Made by a program: the position numbers and the translations under genes
Notes under the pieces: model-generated
Seen by the model: the letters and a program-made list of their open reading frames with translations, nothing else
Database searches by the model: none
What the model was told of the DNA's origin: nothing
Shown: positions 15,800-24,138 of the stretch, one piece after another
How positions within the stretch are numbered: the stretch's first letter is position 1
Layout: the number at the start of each line of letters is the position of its first letter
Assembly (NCBI RefSeq): GCF_029210385.1
Contig: NZ_JARGDQ010000002.1
Coordinates: 1 to 64,000, forward strand
Source of the DNA: Desulfurivibrio dismutans
Lineage (GTDB): Bacteria; Desulfobacterota; Desulfobulbia; Desulfobulbales; Desulfurivibrionaceae
Direction: 5' to 3'
DNA length: 64,000 bases

Positions 15800-17014
15800 T
15801 CATTGGACCAACTGGTTAAGTTCAAAGATGGGCAGCAGAATGGCCAGGACAATGACCAGGATGATACCGCCCATGACCACGATCATCAGCGGCTCGAACA
15901 GGCCCATGGTGGCCGAGATCACCGTTTCCGTCTCCCTTTCCTGGGTGGCGGCGGCCCGGTCCAGCATCTGCTCCAGGTTGGAACTGGCCTCGCCGCTGGC
16001 GATCAGATGGATGGTCAGGGGGGGGAAATAACCTTCGGCCTGCATGGCCTTGCTGATGCTGGCCCCCTCCCGGACTTTGGTCCGGACTCGCTCCAGGGCC
16101 TCGCGCAGGGTCAGGTTGGCCACCACCCGGGAGGATATTTTCAGCCCTTCCAGCACCGGCACGCCGCTGGCGATCATGATACTGAAGGAACGGGCAAAAC
16201 GGGCCGAATCCAGGGTGCGGATAAACTTGCCGATCAGCGGCAGGAAAAGCAGACGGCCATGCACCCGGCGGCGGATTTTTTCCCTTTTCAGCAGCACTTT
16301 AGCCAGAAAAAAGGCACCGACGGCCAGCATCAACAGGATCAGGCCGTTGGCCTGGAGAAAATCGCTGACCGCAATCAGGCCGACGGTGAGCGCCGGCAGA
16401 GTTTGGTCAATATGGGCAAAGACCTCCACCACCTGGGGCACCACGTAGACCAGCAGGGCGGAAATGACGGTAAAGGCCACCACCGTGAGCAACACCGGGT
16501 AAAGCAGGGCCAGAAAGACTTTTTGTTGCAACTGCTGGCGGGATTCGGTGTAATCGGCCAGCCGTTCCAGCACCACGTCCAGGTGACCGGCCTGCTCACC
16601 GGCGGCCAGGGTGGCCCGGTAAAGTTCGGGAAAGACCCGGGGGAAGTCGCCCAGGGCCCGGTCGGCGGCGTAGCCCTCCAGGATGCGGGAGCGCACCGCC
16701 ATCAGCACGCTTTTCAGCCGCGGCTTTTCCGCCTGCTCGGCCACCGCTCCCAGGGCCTCTTCCAGCACGATGCCGGAACGGACCAGGGTGGCCAACTGGC
16801 GGGTAACCACCGCCAGGTCCGAGGCCTGAATCCGGCCGCCGCCCAAGCGACGGCCCGGGGACTTGCCCCGCCCTTCGGCCACCGGGTTGACCGCCAGCGG
16901 CATCAGTCCCTTTTCCCGCAGTTGCTGGCGCACCTGGCGCGGGGTGTCTCCTTCCAGCACCCCCTTGCGGGTCTTGCCAACGGCGTCCACCGCGGAATAC
17001 TCGAAGGCGCCCAT
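15800..17014 (-). CDS. gspF: Type II secretion inner-membrane platform protein GspF
   Basis: The 404-residue product shows the GspF/PilC pattern: N-terminal FEYSAVDAVGKTRKGVLEGD, two repeated cytoplasmic domains with the LATLVRSGIVLEEAL and SFSIMIASGVPVLEGL motifs, and three membrane segments near residues 168-190, 220-240 and 376-396. It ends typically at ILLPIFELNQLVQ. GspF forms the core of the platform on which GspE acts. It starts directly after gspE. Confidence 0.94.
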   Translation of the reverse strand: MGAFEYSAVDAVGKTRKGVLEGDTPRQVRQQLREKGLMPLAVNPVAEGRGKSPGRRLGGGRIQASDLAVVTRQLATLVRSGIVLEEALGAVAEQAEKPRLKSVLMAVRSRILEGYAADRALGDFPRVFPELYRATLAAGEQAGHLDVVLERLADYTESRQQLQQKVFLALLYPVLLTVVAFTVISALLVYVVPQVVEVFAHIDQTLPALTVGLIAVSDFLQANGLILLMLAVGAFFLAKVLLKREKIRRRVHGRLLFLPLIGKFIRTLDSARFARSFSIMIASGVPVLEGLKISSRVVANLTLREALERVRTKVREGASISKAMQAEGYFPPLTIHLIASGEASSNLEQMLDRAAATQERETETVISATMGLFEPLMIVVMGGIILVIVLAILLPIFELNQLVQ

Positions 17015-18505
17015 CTAATCCTCCCTGGTAACCCGCAGCACTTCCGTCACCGTGGTGTCGCCGGCCAGGATCCGGCGCCAGCCGTCCTGGCGCATATCCG
17101 GGCTCCTGCTCCGGACGTACTTTTCAATCTCGTACTGGCCGGCCTGGTTATGGACCATCTCCTGCAGATGCGCATCGGTGGCGACCAGATCATAGATGCC
17201 GGTACGGCCGGTAAACCCCTGGTGGTGACAATGATCGCAGCCCCGGGGGCGATAAATGGTGGGCAGGTTGTTGATGTCGGCCTCGACGCCGAGGTCGGCC
17301 AGCTCGGCCGGGGTTACGGTGTAGGGCTCCTTGCAGTGGGAACAGAGCACCCGCACCAGGCGCTGGGCCAGCACCCCCACCAGGGTGGAAGAAAGCAGGA
17401 AGGGTTCGATGCCCATGTCCCGCAGCCGGGTCACCGCGCCGACGGCGGTGTTGGTGTGCAGGGTGGAGACCACCAGGTGGCCGGTGAGGCTCGCCTGCAC
17501 CGCGATTTCAGCGGTTTCCAGATCGCGGATCTCGCCCACCATGACCACGTCGGGGTCCTGCCGGAGGATGGCCCTGAGCCCCCGGGCGAAGGTCATTTGC
17601 ACCTTGGGGTTGACCTGGGTCTGGCCGATGCCGTCCAGGTAGTACTCGATGGGATCTTCCACGGTCATGATATTGCGGCTGCTTTCATTGAGCCGGGTGA
17701 GGGCGGCGTACAGGGTGGTGGTCTTGCCGCTGCCGGTGGGGCCGGTTACCAGGATGATGCCGTTGGGGCGATGAATCATCCGGTCCATCTGGGCCATGGC
17801 CTCCGGGGCCATGCCCAACTGTTCCAGGTCCAGGCGGCCGGCCTGCTTGTCCAGCAGGCGCAGCACCACCCGCTCACCGTAGCCCGAGGGAATGGTGGAA
17901 ACCCGCACATCCACCGGCCGGCCGGCGATCTTCAGCGAGATCCGGCCATCCTGGGGCAGACGTTTCTCGGCAATATCCAGCCGGGCCATGACCTTGAGCC
18001 GGGAGATCACCAAAGGGGCCACCAGCCGGCTGGGCTGCATCACTTCTTTCAGGATGCCGTCCACCCGAATCCGCACCCGCAGGCGGTTTTCAAAGGGTTC
18101 GATGTGGATATCGGAGGCGTTTTCCTTGACCGCCTGGGTCAGCAGCCCATTGATCAGGCGGATGATGGGGGCGTCATCCTGGCTTTCCAGCAGGTCTTCG
18201 GGCTCGGACAACTGCTGGGCGATGGAATCCAGGTCGAATTCCTCGCCGAAATCGCCGCTGTTGAGCAGATCCTGCTCCGCCCCGCCTTCGTAGGCCTGCT
18301 GCAGCAGGGTTTCATAACGCTCGCGGCTGACGCTTTCCACCTGCAGCGGCAGGCCGAGAAAACGGCGCACCTCGGCCAGGGCCGCCGGAGTCGCCCCGAC
18401 CCGGCTGATGACCCGGGCCTTGCCCTGGTCGATTTCGGCCACCAGCACCCCCTGCCGTTTGGCAAAGGAAAAGGAAGGCCGTTTACTGGGGGCGGTTACA
18501 CTCAA
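17015..18505 (-). CDS. gspE: Type II secretion ATPase GspE
   Basis: The 496-residue product carries the full set of GspE motifs: Walker [16 protein letters not shown] near residue 250, the Asp box [16 protein letters not shown], Walker [13 protein letters not shown], a His box [16 protein letters not shown] and the two-CXXC zinc element (CSHC, CDHC). The N-terminal domain binds GspL in the family. The frame begins with TTG six bases after the gspD stop; no nearby ATG fits better. It powers pseudopilus assembly at the cytoplasmic face. Confidence 0.95.
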   Translation of the reverse strand: MSVTAPSKRPSFSFAKRQGVLVAEIDQGKARVISRVGATPAALAEVRRFLGLPLQVESVSRERYETLLQQAYEGGAEQDLLNSGDFGEEFDLDSIAQQLSEPEDLLESQDDAPIIRLINGLLTQAVKENASDIHIEPFENRLRVRIRVDGILKEVMQPSRLVAPLVISRLKVMARLDIAEKRLPQDGRISLKIAGRPVDVRVSTIPSGYGERVVLRLLDKQAGRLDLEQLGMAPEAMAQMDRMIHRPNGIILVTGPTGSGKTTTLYAALTRLNESSRNIMTVEDPIEYYLDGIGQTQVNPKVQMTFARGLRAILRQDPDVVMVGEIRDLETAEIAVQASLTGHLVVSTLHTNTAVGAVTRLRDMGIEPFLLSSTLVGVLAQRLVRVLCSHCKEPYTVTPAELADLGVEADINNLPTIYRPRGCDHCHHQGFTGRTGIYDLVATDAHLQEMVHNQAGQYEIEKYVRSRSPDMRQDGWRRILAGDTTVTEVLRVTRED

Positions 18506-18511
18506 AGCTGC

Positions 18512-20578
18512 TTACTCTACCGGTTCCAGAGATTCCAGGGGGACCGGCTCGACCGGGGCCGCGCCGGCGTCTTCACCGGCTTCCGGGGCTTCCGGGGCCG
18601 GATGGAAATGCTGATCCTCAAAGGCCTCAAACTCCAACAGCACCGGCTGGTCCTGACCTGGCATCAGTTTGACCCCTTTCCGATCCCGTTCCAGTTGCTG
18701 TTCACGCAGCATATCGTACTGCCCCTGGGAGATCCGGCTGCTCATATCCTGATCCCGGAGAATGACCGGGCGCAGAAAAACCATCAGGTTGCGCTTGGAG
18801 CGTTCACTGCGGGTATGGCGAAAAAGGGCGCCCAAAAGGGGGATGTCCCCCAGCAGCGGCACCTTGGAGACCGTCTCCTGGACATCGTCACTGATCAACC
18901 CGCCCAGCACCAGCACCTTGCCGTCCTCCACCAGGACGCTGGTATTGATGTTGCGGGTATTGGTCACCAGACCCGCCGCCAGGTCATCGCGCTCGACACT
19001 GGAAACCTCCTGCTCGATCTGCAGCCGGATGACATCACCCTCGGTAACCTGGGGCTTGACCCGCAGCTTGATCCCCACATCCCGGCGCTCCACGGTCTGG
19101 AACGGGCTGCCGCCGACCCCGGTGGCGCCTTCGGTGAAGCTGCCGGTGAGAAAGGGCACGTTCTGGCCGACGATGATCTCCGCCTCCTGGTTGTCCATGG
19201 TCACCAGACTGGGAGTGGAGAGGATGTTGGTATCCCCATCCCGGGCCAGGGCGTTGACCAGCGCCCCGAAGTTGAAAAACTCCCGCCCCATGATCTCGGT
19301 GCTGCCGGAAAAGACCCCCATGTTGAAGCCGCCCAGGCCGGCCAGGGCGGCGATGCTGCCCTCGTCGCCGGCGGCAATGCCGCTCATGCTGGCCCCGGAG
19401 CCGGGGAAGTTGGTGCCACCGATTACTTTGTCGGCATCGGCGGAAAACCACTGGATCCCCAGGTCCACCGCCTTGGCGGTGGAAACTTCGGCGATCACCG
19501 CCTCGATCATCAACTGGGCCCGGCGGATATCCAACTGGCGGATCACCGTCTGCAGGTTCTGCAGCACCGCCGGCGAGCCGGTCATGATCAGGGCGTTGGT
19601 GTTGGCGTCGGCCTGGATATCCACCTCCTGGCGCTGCTGGGCCCGGCGCTCCTCGCGGGAGCCGTCATAACTGCCCATGCCGGTTAGAATCGGCACCAGG
19701 TCTTCGGCCTTGGCGTGCCGCAAAAAAATCACCTGGGTATCTCCCCCCTTGGCCAGGGGGGTGTCCAGGTGCAGAATGGTGGCCTTGATCCGCAGCAGGT
19801 GATGCGGATCACCCTGCAGCAGCACACTGTTGGTCCGGTTGTCGGCCACCAGTCGCAACTGCTCGGCGGACAACCGGCCGGTGCCCAGTTCCATCTCCCG
19901 GATCACCGACACCACGTCGCGGGCGTCGGCATGCTCCAACCTGACGATTTCCATTTCACCGCCGGAGCTCTGGTCCAGGCGGCGGACAATGCGCAGCAGG
20001 CGCTCGACGGTGCCGGCCCGTTCGGTGATGATCAGGGCATTGCCCTCCTTGATCGCCAGAGCCGACATCTGGCCGGAGCGGGTATTGAGCATGGGACGCA
20101 GAATGGGAACCAGACGGTCGGCCTGGAGGTACTGCAGGCGGTAGATGCGGGTGACGATGCGGTCTTCATCCAATTCCAGCGGCTGGTCGGTATCGGCGGT
20201 GATCACCAGATCCTGCCCGGCCTTGGCGGCGGGAATGATCTTGACCACGCTGCCGGTCTCGACGGCGGCATAATCATGAACCTGGAGGATGGAGAGAAAA
20301 ACCCCGTAAACCTCATCGGCCCGCAGGGGTTGCGATGAAACGATGGTGATTTTACCCCGCACCGCCGGGTCAACGATAAAGGTCTTGCCGGTGATCCGGG
20401 CCACCGAGTTGATCACCGACTCGATATCGGCTTCCTTGAAATTGAGGGTGATGGTTTCGCTCAGCCCGGGCCGGGGCAGCAGCAGCAGGCCGCAAAGCAG
20501 GATGCCCGCCAACAGCAGCATCAATCTCAATGGACGCCGCAACCGGCGCCGGGTGGAAAAAACTTCAGATGAAACCAT
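18512..20578 (-). CDS. gspD: Type II secretion secretin GspD
   Basis: The 688-residue product has a signal peptide (LMLLLAGILLCGLLLLP), an N0 domain (ITLNFKEADIESVINSVARITGKTFIVDP), three N1-N3 repeats with RLEHADA- and IFLRHAKAEDLVPIL-type motifs, and the secretin core including VPFLTGSFTEGATG, VGIKLRVKPQVTEGDVIRL and NINTSVLVEDGKVLVLGGLI. It forms the outer-membrane channel of the system. The C-terminus after the barrel is acidic and Pro/Glu rich and may be the S-domain for a pilotin; no pilotin gene is evident nearby. Confidence 0.95.
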   Translation of the reverse strand: MVSSEVFSTRRRLRRPLRLMLLLAGILLCGLLLLPRPGLSETITLNFKEADIESVINSVARITGKTFIVDPAVRGKITIVSSQPLRADEVYGVFLSILQVHDYAAVETGSVVKIIPAAKAGQDLVITADTDQPLELDEDRIVTRIYRLQYLQADRLVPILRPMLNTRSGQMSALAIKEGNALIITERAGTVERLLRIVRRLDQSSGGEMEIVRLEHADARDVVSVIREMELGTGRLSAEQLRLVADNRTNSVLLQGDPHHLLRIKATILHLDTPLAKGGDTQVIFLRHAKAEDLVPILTGMGSYDGSREERRAQQRQEVDIQADANTNALIMTGSPAVLQNLQTVIRQLDIRRAQLMIEAVIAEVSTAKAVDLGIQWFSADADKVIGGTNFPGSGASMSGIAAGDEGSIAALAGLGGFNMGVFSGSTEIMGREFFNFGALVNALARDGDTNILSTPSLVTMDNQEAEIIVGQNVPFLTGSFTEGATGVGGSPFQTVERRDVGIKLRVKPQVTEGDVIRLQIEQEVSSVERDDLAAGLVTNTRNINTSVLVEDGKVLVLGGLISDDVQETVSKVPLLGDIPLLGALFRHTRSERSKRNLMVFLRPVILRDQDMSSRISQGQYDMLREQQLERDRKGVKLMPGQDQPVLLEFEAFEDQHFHPAPEAPEAGEDAGAAPVEPVPLESLEPVE

Positions 20579-20629
20579 AAATTCCTCAACTAATTAAGCA
20601 GGCCGACTTTCTGCGCCGGGGCCACGGAG

Positions 20630-21655
20630 TCAGCGAATGGCGATGGTACTGCTGCGCTGCTGACCGTCCCGTTCGAACACCAACCGTATTTCCCGGGCGT
20701 TGCGCAACTCCTCGAAGGCGACCATGGCCGCCCCGGCATCGGACAGCGGGATGCCGTTGACTTCATATAAAATATCGTCGGGCTCAAGCCCCAGGATATC
20801 AAGAAAATCGCTGCCCCCCGGAGCCGCCAGGCGAAACCCGTGCCGCCCCCCCTCCGGATTGTGGATGTATACCTCCACCTGGCGGGCCAGATCCGGCAGG
20901 TTGGCCAGGGTGCTGTTGACAAAAGAACGGCTTACCTGCCGCCGCTCACCCCCGGCGGGCGCCGTCGTGGCCGCCGGGGCGCGCCGTCCGGCCACCGGCA
21001 GATCCTCGTCCCGGTCCTCCAGGTACAGGGTTTCCAGCTGCCCGGCCCGGCGCAACAGCACCCGGTCGGGATAGATCGCCTCGATTTCCGCGTTGCCGGG
21101 CACCGTGTCGCCAACCCCGTAGACCTCGTCATCCCCCCGGCGTTCGGCAATCACCGCCAGGCCGCGTCGGCCGTCGGCGGTGGCCAGCAGTCCTTTCAAG
21201 GTCAGGCTGAGGGTGGTTTCAGGGGCCTCGACCATGGCCAATGACAGGGCGGCGGCCTCGGCCTCGGGATCGGCTTGCGGGTCGGGTTGACCGAAGAGAT
21301 GCAGCGCGGCCAGTTTTTCCCCTCTGGCCGGGTCCACCGCCACCCCGTCGGAACGCCGAGCCGCCGGGCCGGTGGCGGCGGGAGCGCTGATGACCGGGGC
21401 CGGCTCCGGGGCGGGCAACAAAAACGCCCAGACCAGGCGAGCCGAGGCCTGGGCCAGGAAAATAACCAGTACCAGCACGCACAGGGTACGAAACTGCTCC
21501 AGGCGACGTTCATTGGCCACCAGGGCGCGCCAGAATTCACGGCCGGGCAAAGCCGTGGGCCATGACCCGGCGCCACCGGTCCGCTCCCGTAACCACGTTG
21601 TGGAAAAAATACTCACGATCTCAGGTTTATCCGCAGGCTGCTGCTTGCCGGCCAT
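20630..21655 (-). CDS. gspC: Type II secretion protein GspC with PDZ domain
   Basis: A 341-residue bitopic protein: a cytoplasmic start, one membrane helix (LCVLVLVIFLAQASARLVWAFLL) near residue 60, the periplasmic homology region (LFGQPDP, then LTLKGLLATADGRRGLAVIAERRGDDEVYGVGD) and a C-terminal PDZ domain (FLDILGLEPDDILYEVNGIPLSD). GspC links the platform to the secretin and contributes to cargo choice. It is the first gene of the operon. Confidence 0.92.
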   Translation of the reverse strand: MAGKQQPADKPEIVSIFSTTWLRERTGGAGSWPTALPGREFWRALVANERRLEQFRTLCVLVLVIFLAQASARLVWAFLLPAPEPAPVISAPAATGPAARRSDGVAVDPARGEKLAALHLFGQPDPQADPEAEAAALSLAMVEAPETTLSLTLKGLLATADGRRGLAVIAERRGDDEVYGVGDTVPGNAEIEAIYPDRVLLRRAGQLETLYLEDRDEDLPVAGRRAPAATTAPAGGERRQVSRSFVNSTLANLPDLARQVEVYIHNPEGGRHGFRLAAPGGSDFLDILGLEPDDILYEVNGIPLSDAGAAMVAFEELRNAREIRLVFERDGQQRSSTIAIR

Positions 21656-21702
21656 AAAACCGGTAAATAGTTTGTAAAACTCAAGGGATCAATCTAACAG
21701 AG

Positions 21703-21718
21703 TGCCGTATTATCGGCA
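21703..21718. promoter_or_regulatory. Small hairpin upstream of gspC
   Basis: TGCCG and CGGCA flank a six-base AT-rich loop in the gap between gspC and the small lipoprotein gene upstream (21656-21808). It may end the upstream minus-strand transcript or be an operator for gspC; there is no T-tract. I see no convincing promoter in this gap. Confidence 0.3.
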
Positions 21719-21808
21719 AGCAAGTTTTGATGATTGCGCAAGAAGTCATCAACGCGCCCCCCGCTTCCATGGACTCTTTTTGCGACTTCATCAGTTTTGT
21801 GCAGGCGT

Positions 21809-22117
21809 TCACCACAACTCCAGCTCCCGGTGGGCCAGTTCGGCGCGAACCTCGTTCCAGCGCCGGCGCAACTGCGCCAGCCGCTCCTGTTCCCCGGGGC
21901 GGCTCATCAGGCCACCCTCGCGGGCGGCTCGGGTTTCCCGCACCAGTTGATCTCCCAACCGGCGATAGTAGCCATGCAACTCATCATCCGTCATGACCAG
22001 GTAATCCCGTTGCAGCAGCGCCTCGCTCTGCCGCCCCAGTTCCGGGGCGCAGGCCCCGGCGGTCAGCAGCAGGACGGCAAGTATTGCCACCAGCAGGGAT
22101 AAAAAATTATTCCGCAC
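21809..22117 (-). CDS. Small putative lipoprotein
   Basis: From a GTG at 22117 (a TTG precedes it) the product has about 102 residues: a hydrophobic N-terminal helix (FLSLLVAILAVLLLTAGAC) ending in a lipobox-like cysteine, then a charged, Arg/Glu-rich helical part. It overlaps the end of the mltB-like gene by 11 bases, so it is probably co-translated. No family is recognised. The AGAC cleavage site is not a perfect lipobox. Confidence 0.6.
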   Translation of the reverse strand: MRNNFLSLLVAILAVLLLTAGACAPELGRQSEALLQRDYLVMTDDELHGYYRRLGDQLVRETRAAREGGLMSRPGEQERLAQLRRRWNEVRAELAHRELELW

Positions 22118-23162
22118 CAAGTTTCTCCGCCAGTTCAATGACCGCCATGGCGTAGCGGAAGGAGTTGTTCCAGTGGGTGATGGCCTGAAAGTTGGGGTAG
22201 GCGGCCAGATAACGGTGGCCGCCGCCGGCCTGCTCCAGGGCCACGATCCGCAGCGGGCGATTATCGTGGGAGGGCGGCAACTCAACCCCTTGGGCCTGTT
22301 CGATGACCGGCCGGGGCAGCACCCCCCGCCGACCGGCCCCGGCGGCCTCGGTCAGGCGTGGATCATGCAGTTGGGGGCCGAGTTCGGCATACCAGGGTTC
22401 ACCGTAACGCCAGCCGAAGTGGCGCAGGTAATTGGCGATGCTGGCCAGCACATCGGGCACCGAGTTGATGATATCGCGCCGGCCGGAGCCGTCGAAATCC
22501 ACTGCATAGGCGCGATAGCTGGAGGGGATGAACTGGGCCTGGCCAAAGGCGCCGCCATAGGAGCCACGCACGGTCCGGGGGTCAAGTTCCAGCTCCCGAC
22601 AGATCAGCAGGAAATCAATCAACTGCCGACGGTAAAATTCGCTGCGGCGGGGATAGGCGGCAAAGATGGTATTCATGGTGCGAAAGATCCTGAAAGAGCC
22701 CGACTGGCCGCCGTAGTTACTCTCAAGGCCCCAAATGGCGACCACGATCTCCCGCTCCACCCCGAACTCCTCTTCGATGCGATCCAGCAACCCGGCATGG
22801 CGTTTAAGCAGCACCCGACCGTTGCCGACATTCCACCAGGCGTGCAGCGGCGCGGCATAACGGTGATAGGGCCGGGCTTCCCACTGGGCGTCCATCAGCT
22901 CCAGCACCCGGCCCTGGATAGTCACCCCGCCGAACCACTGCTCCAGTTGCGCTTGGCGAAAACCGTGCTCATCGACCAACTCCCGCAGCAGTTCCCGGTA
23001 GGCCGCGGAGTCCAGCTCCAGCGGGCGGCCGTCGGCGGCCGGGGCCGCGACCTCGGCGGGCAACTCCCCGGCGGCGGCCGGCGACACCCCCGACCACAGC
23101 AGCATCGTCAACCCCAGAACCAGGCAAAATAAAGCAGGGTATCGCACAACCTCTCCCTTCAT
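22107..23162 (-). CDS. mltB: Lytic murein transglycosylase, MltB family
   Basis: From the ATG at 23162 the product has 351 residues with a signal peptide (FCLVLGLTMLLWSGVSPAAAG). The catalytic Glu lies in AIWGLESNYG; RTMNTIFAAYPRRSEFYRRQLIDFLLI and GSYGGAFGQAQFIPSSYRAYAVDFDGSG-type motifs are those of the SLT_2/MltB domain. It cleaves glycan strands of peptidoglycan with formation of 1,6-anhydromuramic ends. There is no lipobox, so it is periplasmic rather than lipid-anchored. It starts seven bases after the DHH gene; the frame upstream of 23162 is a shadow of that gene. Confidence 0.9.
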   Translation of the reverse strand: MKGEVVRYPALFCLVLGLTMLLWSGVSPAAAGELPAEVAAPAADGRPLELDSAAYRELLRELVDEHGFRQAQLEQWFGGVTIQGRVLELMDAQWEARPYHRYAAPLHAWWNVGNGRVLLKRHAGLLDRIEEEFGVEREIVVAIWGLESNYGGQSGSFRIFRTMNTIFAAYPRRSEFYRRQLIDFLLICRELELDPRTVRGSYGGAFGQAQFIPSSYRAYAVDFDGSGRRDIINSVPDVLASIANYLRHFGWRYGEPWYAELGPQLHDPRLTEAAGAGRRGVLPRPVIEQAQGVELPPSHDNRPLRIVALEQAGGGHRYLAAYPNFQAITHWNNSFRYAMAVIELAEKLGAE

Positions 23163-23169
23163 CAGCGGC

Positions 23170-24138
23170 CTAAAAGGCGGCCTCGAAGGCTCGCCGGAAA
23201 TCACCAAGTTGGTCCGGGGGCAGGACGTTGATGCCGGCGGCGCCGGCCCGGCCGCCGCCGGTGGGAAAAGCCCGGCACAGGGTATCGGCCCCCCGGGGCC
23301 GCGCCAGGGGGGCCCGCACACTGACCAGAAAACTGCCGTCGGCGCTTTCCACCAGCAGGGCGTGGGCCTGTTCCGGGTTGGCACGGGCCAGCTCGTTGGC
23401 AAAAACCCCGCTGACCCGGCGGGCCCAGGACTGGTCGGGCAGGCGCCAGACCCGGCCGGCCGGAGTTTCCTGCCAGGGCGCCACGGACCGGGCCTGTTCC
23501 AGGTCGTCATGGAAGCCCTGGCGCAGGATGGCCAGCACCGGCGAACGATGACAGAACTCCCAGGGATCGGTATAACCGCTTACCGCCCGGTACAGCTCCA
23601 CCGGGTCGAAATGCAGATCCGTTACCGAGGCGCCGTAGCCGTTGTAATTAAAAAGCTCGCCCAGCTCCCGCAGGGCTGCCGTCTTCTTCTCATCCAGCCC
23701 CAAAGAGATAGCGGCCCGGCGGGCCGGGCCGTGGAGGTTGTCGCCGAAGGCGGCGGCCACCGCCCAGGGGCGAAAACGGCCGTCCAACAACTGATCGACA
23801 ATCAGCGAGGTGCAAAGTTCCGGGTCCGGGTTGATATGGGCCTCGAGATGGGTATGCTCGGGAATGTCGCCGGCGTGGTGGTGGTCGACGTACAGCACCC
23901 GGCAGGCGGGCAGCAGTTGCTCCAGGGCCTCCCGGTTGCGATCCAGCGAAATATCCAGCACCGTCACTTCGGCCCGGGCCGGCGCCGCTTCCGCCACCAC
24001 TCGGGCCAGCAGGGCGATATCCCGCTTGACCCCGCTGACCAGCCGGGCCCCGGGGCGGGGCGAGGCCAGCCGCAGTTGGTGCAGGGCGCAAATGCCGTCG
24101 GCATCGCCGTTGAACACATCAAAACAAAGTCTGGTCAT
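23170..24138 (-). CDS. DHH-family phosphoesterase
   Basis: The 322-residue product has a DHH-type N-terminus (DVFNGDADGICALHQL and LYVDHHHAGD, the metal-binding aspartate/histidine motifs) and a C-terminal glycine-rich GGGRAGAAGIN motif resembling DHHA1. Such proteins hydrolyse phosphodiester or phosphoanhydride bonds in small nucleotides or oligonucleotides; the substrate cannot be told from sequence. The start overlaps the lptD stop as TGATG-type coupling, and mltB follows seven bases later. Confidence 0.83.
   Translation of the reverse strand: MTRLCFDVFNGDADGICALHQLRLASPRPGARLVSGVKRDIALLARVVAEAAPARAEVTVLDISLDRNREALEQLLPACRVLYVDHHHAGDIPEHTHLEAHINPDPELCTSLIVDQLLDGRFRPWAVAAAFGDNLHGPARRAAISLGLDEKKTAALRELGELFNYNGYGASVTDLHFDPVELYRAVSGYTDPWEFCHRSPVLAILRQGFHDDLEQARSVAPWQETPAGRVWRLPDQSWARRVSGVFANELARANPEQAHALLVESADGSFLVSVRAPLARPRGADTLCRAFPTGGGRAGAAGINVLPPDQLGDFRRAFEAAF

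Noticed and set aside
15533-19687. A 1,384-codon open frame on the plus strand opposite gspI, gspF, gspE and gspD
   Set aside because: It is rich in Gln, His, Gly and Ala with no domain pattern and lies opposite four well-identified genes; high GC content keeps the antisense frame open.
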